This document shows positions 1 to 11,605 of a stretch of DNA of 48,637 bases, one piece after another. The first letter of the stretch is position 1; the number at the start of each line of letters is the position of its first letter. Source of the DNA: Obelidium mucronatum (Eukaryota; Chytridiomycota; Chytridiomycetes; Chytridiales; Chytriomycetaceae). The notes beneath the pieces were generated by a model. It was not told the origin of the DNA. It ran no database searches and saw nothing but the letters and a program-made list of their open reading frames with translations. The stretch lies in NCBI GenBank assembly GCA_025765595.1, contig JAIVFH010000216.1:1-48637 (forward strand). Reading direction: 5' to 3'. Position numbers and translations under genes: made by a program.

Positions 1-340
1 TTGCTTCGATTCATTTTGCATTCTGCGACCTGCTGATTGACACGAGTCTGATTGAAGGTCTCGACAAACACAACTCCAAAGACCTCTTCCAGTTCATTAT
101 ATGGAAAATTAAGCGCGGTATATAAAACCCAATCAGTCGATGCAGGAGTGGAAACGCTTCATCCTCTTACTCTTACATACCATCCTCCAAAACTACTTCC
201 GCCCAATGAACGGACAAACTCTTCGGCGTCGAAACAAAGCCTATTCGAATGCGCGAATCACGGAAGTTGCACTTTTCGATAAGGCACTCATGGCAGCCAG
301 GCGAGTTTACGATGCGCCGTGCGTTTTTGAATTCAATTCG
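1..340 (+). pseudogene. Broken TEN1-like copy (partial)
   Basis: This is homologous to exons 2 and 3 of the intact TEN1 gene at 17,046-17,599. The part encoding CDLLIDTSLI and LFQFI is readable. It is followed by a 4-nt deletion (GGCG missing after the FI codons) that shifts the frame. The acceptor region before exon 3 is altered, and about 18 nt are missing inside the conserved NARIMRNMEGLD stretch of exon 3. The start lies outside the window. The intact copy elsewhere makes decay of a redundant duplicate the simplest reading. Divergent splicing cannot be fully excluded. Confidence 0.7.
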
Positions 341-432
341 AGAATATTAAAAACGATGATACATGTGAAATATTGATTGATTGAATATAGTTTATTGAAT
401 CAAAAGTTATAAGATAAACAAAAGAAGTATAA

Positions 433-652
433 TTGAATCAAAGGGGGTTCAGTGTTAGCCAGGGAAAACTGCTACTCGAGAGTTTTCCCTGTTACCAGCG
501 GGAGCCACGAGGAGGCCCTGAACCCAAATCCCGCCATTACCTTTTGATCGCGTCCTTCCATTTGATGTCCCAACAGTCTCGAAAAAGCGGTCCACACAAC
601 AAGAACCAACTCAACCAAAATAACTCCCCTTCTACTACTCGCTTTTGAATGA
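433..652. repeat. Near-identical 220-bp block with hairpin
   Basis: This block and its counterpart at about 16,717-16,936 differ at one visible position, far less than the adjoining TEN1 exons. It includes a perfect 10-bp inverted repeat at 461-490: AGGGAAAACT, a 10-nt loop, then AGTTTTCCCT. Both strands carry open frames of about 70 codons. Because the DNA is almost identical, amino-acid conservation gives no evidence of coding. It could be a recent gene-conversion tract, a non-coding RNA or part of a mobile element. I do not recognise it. Confidence 0.6.
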
Positions 653-769
653 AAGTAATAAAGAGCAAAACCCAATTTCGTTTTTTGTTTTTTAAGAAAT
701 TGTTTTTTATGAAACAATATTAAATATCCGGCTTGGAAGCGGGTTTTTTAATGGCCAATTGTTATTTTT

Positions 770-918
770 TTTATGTTTTTTAATTTTTTTTTAATTTTTT
801 TTTAATATTTTTTTAATGTTTTTTTTATGTTTTTTTTATGTTTTTTATGTTTTTTTTTTTTATGTTTTTTTTATGTTTTTTTTTTTTATGTTTTTTTTTA
901 TGTTTTTTTTTTTTTTAT

Positions 919-990
<72 letters not shown>
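770..990. repeat. T-rich tract with 71-nt T run
   Basis: A region of T runs broken by ATG or A (T6-8 then ATG, repeated) leads into an uninterrupted run of about 71 T at 920-990. The opposite arm has the complementary A-rich tract with an uninterrupted run of only about 35 A. Reading frames through it (poly-Phe or poly-Lys) are artefacts of the repeat. Confidence 0.9.
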
Positions 991-991
<1 letters not shown>

Positions 992-2059
992 GCTCTTTTG
1001 GGTTTTGGCGGAGTAGGAGGGGTTCGGTGCGGGAAGTTGTGTCCCCGACTTACATGTTCGAGAGCAGCTAGGAGTTCCATCCAGTTCCGATTCCAGTTCC
1101 AAGTTTTTTCAAGTTGCTGTTTTTTATACAAAAAAGAGAAGAAAACGGGGGAAAAGGCCTCCCTATTTATACCTTTTTCCAATATTTGACAATCCGACAG
1201 AATTGTCAGGTCTTGAAATCAGAACGACACACGAAAAAGGTGGTAACCGATGGTGGTGGTGTGTCGAGACATATTCCAAACCATAGTAAATACAGTGCTG
1301 CGGTTCTAACGCGATTTTCAGATGTTGATAATTCGGTGGTTTGTGTTTTTGCAGTTGGTGTTGGAGAAAACGGATTTTCTGAGACCAACGGGCTGAATGG
1401 CACCAGTGGATGGTCCCTGCTAGAACGCGTTGTAAAAAGAGCCATCAACGACCCACGCCACTACAAAGTGAGAATTTAGTACATTGAATAGATCTTAAGA
1501 CTTGGCTGCAGCATGCAGCTTGCAGATGGCCATCAGAGCGCTGTGAGTGGTTTAGTAGTCTATCGAACCAAACACGTTCGCTTCAACCACCCAAATACAG
1601 AGATCCACGCACATCTAAGGATCACCATATTTGAATAATATAGGCCAGATTCTGAACGGTCGAAATTCTGTCCGCATGTGAGAAGATGTATGTGTGGTGT
1701 TTGTGACAAACTTCACTCTCCTCGATCGACACAGCACTCCATCGCATACCCACGCGTAAAATTGCATGACTGGATTTGATTATAGATTTTTACTCCGCGT
1801 TCGTGTTGTCCTCAGTATTTAGTGAAGAAGACTCTGACGTTTTTGGCTGCTGTGGTTGTGATATCTAGGAGCTCAACGACAATAAGAAGAAGAGACTTGA
1901 GGTAATAGCACGAGAATATCCGTGAAGATACAAAATAAAATTGATTCAAGAGCTGCTGGTGTATGACAGTATATTGGATCCTCATAGTCACACACAACCA
2001 ACTATGAATAGCATCAGCAAAAGCAAGAGGAAATTACAAAGTCTTTTAAACTTGTTTTG

Positions 2060-2287
2060 ATGAACGGTTTTGCTGGGTTCATCGATCCATTTCTTTTCCT
2101 TGATGGAAATAGCTCGGATTGGATGGATTGGTTGTTAAAGGACAACACTCTTCACCATCAGTCTTCATCTCTAAATAAACGGGTTAAAAAGAAGATGATC
2201 ATAAGAGACTGTAAACAAAAAAAAAAGTCAAGAAACGCGCCACTCCACCTCCATTCCCCACTGCCCACGGCTACTGCAGCAAATTGA
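2060..2287 (+). CDS. Short ORF shared by both arms (left copy)
   Basis: The ATG opens a frame beginning MNGFAGFIDPFLF and continuing through MDWLLKDNTLH and LNKRVKKK. The right arm encodes MSGFAGFMDPFLF and LNKRVKRR in the same register, with no indel over about 45 codons and mostly conservative differences. The right copy then stops, while the left one reads on into poorly conserved sequence. No domain is recognised. It may be a genuine small protein, a first exon of a larger gene, or an open frame kept by chance in young duplicates. Confidence 0.25.
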   Translation: MNGFAGFIDPFLFLDGNSSDWMDWLLKDNTLHHQSSSLNKRVKKKMIIRDCKQKKKSRNAPLHLHSPLPTATAAN

Positions 2288-2310
2288 GAAAACCTGACCT
2301 GTTTCAGCTA

Positions 2311-3105
2311 TTTTATATTGTACTGCTGTCTCCAAACTCTTCGTACAACAAGATCATTTGAGTCGTTGATACAGAGGTTTCCCGATTTTGTGTCTTCTGT
2401 TCGACATTTTGAAAGAATGAGGAAATCTAGAAGAACGTTCCAGGCCGTGCTTTTCTTCAAAATATTCATATTGTTTATTGCATTTTGTAATTCGGATTGG
2501 ATTGTGTTGTGGGGGAAGTTATAGGTTGCTTGAACCTTCTTCTGGAACCACAACGCCACGGCCAAAGAGAGCTGGCTCATGACCAAAATTGCAATGCTTT
2601 CAAACTATTTACAACCAATTGTTTGGGCTGCGCCATTTACGCGTTTGATGGAAATCTTGGTGAAGTGTCACAACCGGTTATGAGAATGTACACGTTGTTG
2701 GCTAAAGCATATTCTGCATTCCTTTGGAACAAGATTGACTCACTGTCACGAAGCCAAAGAAGATGCTTCTTTTTTGGCAATAGAATAGTCAGCCATTCGG
2801 AGTTCTCCTCTACACTGTTTTCTTGGTCACCTTCGCCGTTCTTATGGTGGAGCATTTCCCTTCTCCTTTGAATTATGTTCTTGTTTCTGAACCTTATATC
2901 ATTTTTCCTCGGGCTGTACAAGACTCACTAACGTTGGGGAAAGATGGTGCGAATTCGCAGCATGTATTCCCTTGATTTTGATGGCGCTCACTTTCTAATA
3001 CAATAAGGATGGATTAATCGGAGTGAATCGGCGTATTCCTACATGCTTTGGTATTTTATTAAGAAAATAAGAATATTCATGTTGATGGGTCGCGTTTTGC
3101 CTTAC
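2311..3105. other. No convincing gene
   Basis: Open frames of up to about 120 codons exist on both strands (for example 2,497-2,871 + and 2,637-2,921 -). None shows a recognisable domain, plausible intron structure or paralog support. The first 100 bases or so may be a strongly diverged continuation of the inverted duplication. The last bases probably hold the promoter and 5' UTR of the first glycosyltransferase gene. Confidence 0.5.
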
Positions 3106-5116
3106 ATGAAACCAAAGCCCAAGCAGAAGACGAAGATCAAATTATGGATTCGGCGGGCCAGTCAATTAGCGACTGTGCTCGCATTGAGGGACTCTGAGGT
3201 AGGCAAGGAACACGACCAAAATCTTACTCACGAATCCCAAGACATCGGCCCAAAAGAGACCTCAGCATTTCAACAGAGTTGCCAAACGCTCGCGAATGAT
3301 ATTAATTCTCTGCTTGGTCCTATTGAGTCTCGGAGTACTGTATCTTTATCGCTCGAACCTTGTTGGTGCAGCGATTCTCTACTATGAATCCGCGACTCCT
3401 TCCCATTCAGCACCAAACGCGAGTCAAATCATAATACTTCCTTCAAAAAACTCAACGTCTGCAAAGTTGAACCTATTGGCAAAATCTCGCTCATCTGAAA
3501 GTGGCTGTCCACGTAAGAAACCAGCACTCATTGGAATATTGACAACTACAGACCCCCTCAATACTGCCAGAAGACAAATATTGCGTAAGAAATACTCTGA
3601 AATTAATAGAAGCCTAGCCGAGTCAAATAATGATCAAATTGATGTTGTGTTCTTTTTTGGAACTCCAATGACCGTGGAGGGTAAAAGGCTATTACAGGCA
3701 GAGCAACTGAAGTACCCGGAGGATGTTGTTGTCACCAATATACCAGAGTTAAGAGATGACGGCAAAATTCTGGAGTGGTTTCTCTGGGCAAGGGACTACA
3801 TGTATTCACCCCACGACGTGCAGCATGGAGAATGGTGTCCTAAATATCGCTACATTGGAAAAGGTGATGATGATTCAGTGATCCATTTGGAGCGTTTATC
3901 GCGTTTGTTGAGGCACCTTCCGGCATCAAATTCGGTGGATTTTGTTGGTTGCTATTTCGAAAATATGATTCGTGGATTTATTGTTAAAGGAATGAGTGGC
4001 ATGTAAGGTGACCGTTATCACTTTTTATTATTTTTTTTTAAACATCTACTTTTTCTATCCTACCGACACACTAAGGCTTTACCTTTTGTCCTTGGAGCTT
4101 GTTGAATGGATCAAATATTCCCCGATTCCGCGGACTGATTTGCATGGAATTGAAGACATCCAAGTTGCCGTTTGGTTGCAGAAATCGAAAATCAACATTT
4201 CCTATCAGCAAGTACCAAACAATCAATTCCATGACTATCGGTACAGCAAGAAGCCCTACAATTGGTATGACAGGGAAATTACTAACGAAACGGTTGTCGT
4301 GCATTATTGCAAGCAAATCGAAGCGTTACGGGAGTGTGTTGATCAATTATATCAGTAAGCACTCCTTTTTTTCTTTCATGTATTTAAACCCCTCTCTATT
4401 TCAGTGGGGTGTCTCCTTTAGAAAAATATGGAAAGAATTTTACCCGAAGCTCAATTTCGCAGAAGTACATAGGATGGAAAGAAGTAAAAGACTTGGCTTT
4501 GGAGTTAGGCATGGAGATATCTGCAAAGACTTCTCAACTCATTCTCGAACAAAGTAAAAACATGACAACCGCGAGTCTTACAGAATACAAGCACACATTA
4601 CTGACCAATTTGGCGTTGGAAAGAGCGAAATCTGTGAATATTCCGTTAGCGTCTGTGGACAACTATATGGTCACTCGTCTCGACGAAAAACAATACCACA
4701 CCTTTGACCGATTTATTGCTGAACGCGCGTTTGTTCAACGGATGGGATCTCTTGGCATTGGTCCAGCTTTTATTGCAGCGACTGAGTTATCGGCTTCTGT
4801 TGCCGAAGTTATAAAACTGCGTCCTCTTGAAAAGGGGGAGTTTGATTTAATCCTCACCATGGACCACGTTTCAACTCGGTTGAGCCAATTGCACCTGGAG
4901 GTGAGCACAAACCCGAAGGAAATAGCAAAGCATATTATGAAGCTTCATTTGGCCAAACCAAACGAAAGTTTCGACTTTTCGTTTGTCGCCTATTTTGTGT
5001 CGATTCGGCGACATGGGTCTGATGTAGGCAATGAGGAGATAAGGCGAATCGCAGATAGCTTGTCTGATTATGCCACGTTCAATGGAACATATATTAAAGA
5101 AGTATTTGGGGTGTGA
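3106..5116 (+). CDS. GT31-type glycosyltransferase-like membrane protein 1
   Basis: Proposed exons are 3106-3198, 3242-4002, 4076-4354 and 4405-5116, giving 614 aa. The short first exon is inferred: joining across a 43-nt intron gives a basic tail (KRPQHFNRVAKRSR) before the signal anchor LILCLVLLSLGVLYL, and a length close to the 619 aa of the next paralog. A start at 3296 is the alternative. The type II topology suggests the Golgi lumen. The middle resembles Galactosyl_T (GT31): PALIGILTTTDPLNTARR near the domain start, the metal-binding acidic motif GKGDDDSV at about residue 239, and a later HGIEDIQ matching the ED(V/I) motif of beta-1,3-transferases. About 235 C-terminal residues after the transferase are unassigned but shared with the next gene. 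Donor and acceptor sugars cannot be told. Confidence 0.78.
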
Positions 5117-5293
5117 AGGAAGAGATGGTTGAGTGGCACTGTAGATTCAAGTTTACTTTTATTGCATCATAAATGGTTGTCTGTTGTTTGTGTGTTTGTT
5201 TGTCACGATACCAGAACTATTTTTGCTTTTTGACAGCCGCGGCCAATCTGGCAGAGTGGATTACCTGCAAAACAAAAAACATTCGTTCCTTAA

Positions 5294-7257
5294 ATGAAAC
5301 TAGATTTAAGAGACACGATCCGAGAGCGATGGCAACGCGTATCCGAAGCCTTACCAGGATTTCTTGCTCTGAATGCGAGAACGAACTTGTCGAGTCGCGC
5401 TCTTTTAGCCATATTCGCGATCCTAGCTGCACATTCTTTGTTAAATACTATTTTTGTATCTGAAACTTTAACAATCGGGAGATCGGATGGAGAAAGTGGG
5501 GCGATCAGCGGAACTCGTTTGAGAACTTTCAACTCAACACTAGCATCGCAACCGATCATACCCAAACTCATCTATACGCCCGATCCAATAAATGGAACTA
5601 TTCGGGCTCGAATTAAGACACCTCTGTCTGGATGCCCGCCATTGAAACCTGCTCTCATTGGAGTTTTGACAACAACGCACGCGTTAAACACGGAGCGAAG
5701 GAATCTTCTCCGTCAAAAATACATTCAGATCAATCAAAATTTGCCTGAATATGAGCGCATTGATATTACGTTCTTTTTTGGAATCCCATCGACTGCCGAG
5801 GGGCGGCTTGCGTTAGCCAAGGAACAGAGTCTGCATCCGCATGATGTTATCGTGGCTGATATTCCAGAAACGCGTGATGATGGGAAAATATTGGAGTGGT
5901 TCCTTTGGGCACGACAAAATATGTATTCACCACACCCAAACCAGGCAGGGGAATGGTGTCCGAAGTATCTCTATGTAGGAAAAGGCGATGACGATTCGGT
6001 GTTTCATTTGGCGAGGCTGGGGCCATTTTTATGGCAACTTCCATCAACAACCAGCTTCGTTGGGAGTTATCATGAAGACCTAATTAATGGGTTCAAAGTA
6101 AAAGCTATGACGGGAATGTAGGATTGATTTTTTTTTTTCAACATTCTTGCTGACTATTTTTACCAAGGTTGTATTTGCTATCTCCAGTATTGGTTGAGTG
6201 GATAAGGTATTCACCAATTCCTAGAGAAAATTTACACGGAATCGAAGATGTTCAAGTTTCAATATGGCTGCAAAAATCACTTATTGACTTCAGATATGTC
6301 AAAACACGCTTAGATTTGTTCCACGACTACCAATTTAGCGATAAGCCAAACAACTATTACGAGGCCCCCATAACCAAGAAGACAATCGTTGTTCATTACT
6401 GCAAAACTATTGATTCCATGAAAGAATGTGTCGGCCAATTATACCAGTAAGTTGATTATACAGGTCTTTTCCTTTGTTTAATACCGCAGCGTTACTTCAG
6501 TAACATTACCCCACCATCGCCATATGGTCCCAATTTTACGAGAAGCTCTGTAACCAAAAGATATAGTAGCTGGAGGCAAATCCACGAACTCTCTATTTCT
6601 ATGGGGACACCAATGCAAACAAACACTGCCAAGCAGCTATTTTCAAAACTTGAAAAGCACACCATTCGAAACGCCACGGACTTTATTGAATACAAGAAAC
6701 GAATAATAAGCGAGATTCTCTTGGAGAGAGTCCGGTCCTCCAACCTACCGATTGATGTGATTGACACGTATATGTTTTGGCGGGTGGATGGAAAGTTCTA
6801 TGTCAGCATCGATAACTTTCTAGCCGAAAGAGCATTAATCAATCAAATGCTTCTTTATGGAATGTGGTTGTCATATTCTGCGGCGACAATCCTGGCTGTC
6901 GATGTAGCAGAACTTATAAAAACCCGACCATTGGAAGAAGCCGAATTGGCTGAGATTCTTTCCATCAATTATACTTCCATGAGAGTGAATCAACTTGGTC
7001 TGACCCCGATTTCTGATATAAAGGCCGTTGCTCTCCGTCTTCTTCTAAGAACCAATACAACGAGTGTAAGGCAGGGAGATTTTGACTACCAAATAGTCCA
7101 ACATCTCGTTAATATCAGGGCGAGGGAAAGGAATTGCACGTCAACACTATTAAACGGCCAGATTCGAAACCTTTCTGACAGTCTCAGCGACGTTGTAGCA
7201 TTTCACCGCTCGAAATTCTGGAATATTGTGGATTCAAATTACATAGAACAAAAATAG
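5294..7257 (+). CDS. GT31-type glycosyltransferase-like membrane protein 2
   Basis: Exons are 5294-6117, 6168-6446 and 6501-7257 (619 aa). The cytoplasmic tail of about 33 residues is followed by a membrane anchor around ALLAIFAILAAHSLL. The luminal GT31-like domain carries PALIGVLTTTHALNTERR, GKGDDDSV at about residue 231 and HGIEDVQ. Both introns sit at the same codon and phase as in gene 1, and the middle exon is 279 nt in both, so the pair arose by tandem duplication. The C-terminal domain of about 240 residues (including LSDSLSD) matches gene 1 and has no assigned function. The gap to gene 1 is 177 bp and to gene 3 only 60 bp. All catalytic motifs expected of a metal-dependent GT-A enzyme look intact. 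Confidence 0.82.
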
Positions 7258-7317
7258 TATAGAAATTATAAAAGTATCGAAAATAAATGAAAAGAAATTA
7301 TAACTCATTAAAAATAA

Positions 7318-10291
7318 ATGCTACCAAAAGCTTGCCAGACTCCCCAATTACCTTTGGTTCATGCAGTTCAAATCAAACAGAACCGCCAGTGCAACTGCTT
7401 TGGTATATGTACGCGTCTGCGGAGACTTGGCTCGAAAGCACTCCACCTTAAGCCGCTATTTGTCGCTATTGTTATATCAGTTATTCTCACCAATTTGATT
7501 CTCGGAGCAAGCACAGACGCGACATTAAAGGTACATCAGTATCCAATTGGCGATGACAGCCAAGCAGTAAAACCAACAGTCGCATCGCCGTGCAGTCCGC
7601 AGAGACGCGCGTTAGTCGGAATACTGAGTGATATCGGTCCACAAAGCGCATCTCGACGAGCTTATTTGCATCGGATATATTCTGCATTCAACAGTGTTGC
7701 CGTTGACATACAGTTTGCGTTTAAGCGCCAAACTCGCTTTGAAGAAGAAGACTTTCAGCTGGATTTAGAGATGAAAATGATTCCAAATGCCATTGTTTTG
7801 GAAGGCAAAGATAGTTTGGAAATTGAGTGGTTTCGATACGCGATGAAGGAGTCAATTCGTGCCGATGACAACGGCACAAACTCAACATGCGACAAGTACC
7901 TCTTTCTTGGAGTAGCCAGCGATAATGTGTTGATTAACCTTCCTGAGCTTTCCAACTTTCTGGCTCGATTTCAGTCACAGTCGACTTTCGTTGGCAACAC
8001 GACAAACGCAAACCACACCAAATTGTGAGAAAACGCATTTTCTTTATCGACAATCCATCTTATATGTCATTTTTTGTCCAGAATCGACTCCTCCTTCTAT
8101 ATGGCGACTCTTGATGTGATAAACACGGCTATAACTGCCCACAATGTGTCAGATGAACGGACTAAAATTTCTGTGGCGATACTCAACAGAGCGTCAGATG
8201 TGATACCATTGCGGTCTTGGAAATTTAATGCGCGACATGTGAATGTATCTGAATCACGGGAAAACGATGAAAAAGATGGAAAATCTATATCTCTAATGGA
8301 CTGCTTTGGCTCTTCCGGAAAGTTGCTTTCGAGTTGCTCGAATGTTTTCTTTAAATAGTAAGTGTTTTGCAGGATAGATTGAACTATTGGATAACCCAAA
8401 AACAGCATAGATGGCCATGCAAAAACTTCTTTCACCAATACTTCAGTTCCTTCCGCATCTTTAGATATTTCGAACAATGAAGGATGTCCAGTCCCCCAAC
8501 CTGCATTGATTGGCATCCTCAGCATTGTGGATACAAACAACACGGCACGCAGAAATTACTTGCGCCACAAATACAGTGAAATGAATTCCAAACTACCACC
8601 ATCAGAGAAGATTGATTTCAAATTTATTTTCGGCCAACTGGAAACCTCTGAACAACAGCAGCAATTGAACACTGAGCAAACAATGCATCCAAACGATACT
8701 GTCATTACAAATCGAATAGAAGGTGTCAATAATGGCAAATCTGTGGATTGGTTTCGAATTGCTAGGAATTTGGTGTACATTCCCCATCCGACTATTGAAG
8801 GAAACTGGTGCCGAAAATACTTGTTTGTTGCAAAAACAGACGATGACGCTGTTATGTCTGTTCCTCGAGCGTCAAAAATGTTTCGGAGTTTAAGGAGTGA
8901 TGTTCCTTTATTTGTTGGCCATCCTTTTATCGACACTACAGCAAACAACGAAACTATAGAAGGGTGAGTTCCTAAAACAAAACGAATTAATTTTTAAAAA
9001 AAATTTTGAGTTTAGAATGCATGGCATGATGTACGCCGTTACTGTGGACCTTGTGGAATGGATGTACTCAAACCCTATCCCCGAAGAAAAGCTCAACTTT
9101 CCAGAAGATCAATTAATATCCATGCATATACGGAATTTTAATGGCACAATGGAGAAAATCCGCATGTCTCCAAAGTATGTGCATGACCTAAAAGGCCCGC
9201 CTGTCCGTTACACCAACGTCTGGACAAGAATTTTCATGGACGATATTACGGAGAACACAATTTTGGTACATTATTGCAAAGACTTGAGTGTTTTCATGGG
9301 CTGCATGGCGAATCTGTTTGACAGTCCATCAACACTAGTCACCGCCACAGCCACACACCGATTGTCAAAATGGCAAGGAATCCAATCTCGTTCCTTCAAA
9401 CTAGGATTCAATTTCACTCAAAACACATGCAAGCATATCGCAAAAGCCTCTTCCCACCTGTTCAACAACAAAACCCCCATCACCGTCAAACAACTTGACA
9501 TTCACTTGACTCATCACTTCATTGCTACCCATCTATCCTCTCTTGGACTACATAAAGTTTCTGAAAACAATACTGTGGTTCATAAGATTTTTCAAGAACT
9601 TCAAGACGTGGGCTGCTTCGTTGCAAACAGGAGGAGCTCTCTGGGATACCAAATATCACAGATACTACCGCATTATATTATTCGAATGCGAATTTACACG
9701 CTACTGCAAGGAGTGGCTAGTGGTACTACAGAGACTGATTCTTCTCTCGAATGCGCGACATCAGTTCTCTCGAAACTGTACGCAGAAGGGAAAGGATACA
9801 CGTCTGCAAATTACAACCAAATGGGGCCCAATTCTAAATTATTGGACGGGTGGATCGGTCATTGTATTCTTGGAAACTCACCCACCACAACTGTCGACCT
9901 TTGGGAGAAAAGGAACAACGACTTGGATTCACTGCTTGAATTTCAACATCTTGGGTTTGACTTTTGGGAACGTGTTTTCAATGACGAAGTTGGGGTTTAT
10001 TCTTTTCCCTTTGCCGAAGGAGTCAGAAGGGAAGCAATTGAGCGGATCAAAAAACTTGGCTGGGGAGAAAGAGATCAAATAGTAGACTCTCTTTTGGATA
10101 CATTGGCACGAGGACGCGTCAAAGAACTCAACCTGGAAATGAGTCCCAAAAAGTTGAAGTGGGTGGTAGATTCTATGCATCGGGCCCGCACTGCCCCTTG
10201 GGTGAATATCGACAATGTCTTGCAAGACGCCTTAAATATGGATGAGCAAAGTATGTTTGTGGCAGACACTGCAATATCAATAAAGAGTTGA
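7318..10291 (+). CDS. Fused double GT31-like protein; first domain degenerate
   Basis: Exons are 7318-8024, 8082-8357, 8406-8963 and 9016-10291 (938 aa, frame kept at every junction). A type II anchor (FVAIVISVILTNLIL) follows a basic tail of about 50 residues. Two GT31-like units follow. The first (RRALVGILSDIGPQSASRR) has LGVASDNVL where the paralogs have GKGDDDSV, so it lacks the metal-binding acidic triplet. Its second exon is short and diverged. The second unit (PALIGILSIVDTNNTARR) keeps KTDDDAV and a recognisable PEDQL segment. It lacks the last intron of genes 1 and 2 and ends in a long, diverged C-terminal domain. The first unit is probably non-catalytic. Two separate genes are less likely, because no stop separates the units once the 48-nt intron is removed. 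Confidence 0.72.
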
Positions 10292-10336
10292 ACGTCTCTA
10301 TTTATCATAAAAAAAAAAACTCAAAGGTTCACAAAA

Positions 10337-11573
10337 TCAGTCGTCACACAAAATAACCGTATCGTCCTCCTTTTTCACACCAGCACCCTCAATCTCAGTA
10401 TCAGCGACAGGAGCAAGGAATGCACGATCGTTTGTAAACAAAAACTGAAGGTCACTTAAACTCAAGCGACCCACTTTAATGTTCCCTTCGCCCAACACAC
10501 CAGCAGTAATTGTGCGTTTATCTTCCTGCAATTGAAGAATTCGGTCTTCAATAGAATTCCTTATCGTAAGTCTGTACACTTTCACGTCCCGAGTTTGTCC
10601 TATGCGATGTGCTCGATCAATCGCTTGGTCTAAGAAAGAAAGCCAACAAAAAACTGTTAAAACAATATCCGAAAACGGTTGCTTTGGTATGACTTGTAAA
10701 AAAAAACAACCTTCAACAGACGGATTCCACCAAACGTCCACAAGGATAATCCGAGAAGCTCTAGTTAAATTCAATCCCACCGCCCCAGCCCCCGTCGAAG
10801 CAAGCATAATTGGACAATCTTCATCTGTAGCAAATCTGTCGAGCACCTCTGTCCGTTCTATTTCTTTCAATGCCCCATCAAAACGACAAAATGTGGGGAA
10901 CCCATTCTCTTGTAAGCCCTTCTCAATCAAATCAAGCATGGACGTAAATCGTGAGAAAATCACGGTTTTACGTGATGGATCGTCTTTTTCAATGTCCCGA
11001 AGAATTTCGACAATTTTATCGATTTTGGAGGAGGAAATATAGTCAAGGTAGTTTCTACAAGTACGTTAAACAAAAAAAAGTGAGAAAAAAAAAAAGGTGG
11101 AATAAAAAGGCACAAACCCATCTGGGTGCATCATTCTCACGCTCTTATCCATTAGCGCTTTACCCTCTTCTGGTGTAAGTACTTTGGGCTCAATTTTTGC
11201 AGGAGCCAGTTCCTTGATGGCCGTCGTCGTCGTCGTACTGGGACAGATGGTTTTCACCGTACTAATCAAAACCTCATCCTTTTCCTCGATAATTTCTACT
11301 TCCGATTCGGTGCTCACGACGAATGATGATTCGTCAACTTTTCCGACTTTTTCGTCGCTCATGCCGTCATCGTCGTCTTCAACAACCGTTGCAGGTTGTT
11401 CCACAAAACAAGACGCATCTGTGAGAGTTTTGGCGGATATATTCTCTCTGCAAACGGGACAAGGTAAAACTGTGCCATCCTCTTCGTGATCGTGATCTTC
11501 ATTGTATTCCCCAACAGTATGTGACAAGTACCCCGAGATACATTCTCGGCAAAACGCATGGCCACAACTGTCC

Positions 11574-11605
<32 letters not shown>

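Larger units (their letters stand above)
1..2310 (+). repeat. Inverted duplication, left arm
   Basis: This segment is repeated in reverse orientation at about 15,160-17,429, with some 12.85 kb between the arms. Colinear matches include the TEN1 exons, a hairpin-bearing block at about 433-652, a T-rich tract (an A tract in the other arm), a GC-rich block at about 990-1,420, a block at about 1,700-2,010 and a short ORF at 2,060. Weaker similarity may continue to about 2,430. Divergence is uneven: I count one mismatch in the roughly 220 bp at 433-652, but several substitutions and indels in the TEN1 exons. The arm is cut by the window start. It looks like a segmental inverted duplication carrying TEN1 and its downstream spacer. 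Confidence 0.9.

Noticed and set aside
433..648. 71-residue ORF identical in both arms as a protein gene
   Set aside because: The DNA itself is nearly identical, so protein identity adds nothing. Both strands are open and no domain is recognised.
816..1189. Poly-Phe and poly-Lys open frames
   Set aside because: They are products of the T/A homopolymer tract.
8506..10291. Independent fourth glycosyltransferase gene
   Set aside because: No start codon or membrane anchor precedes it, and removing the 48-nt intron at 8358-8405 joins it in frame to the upstream unit.
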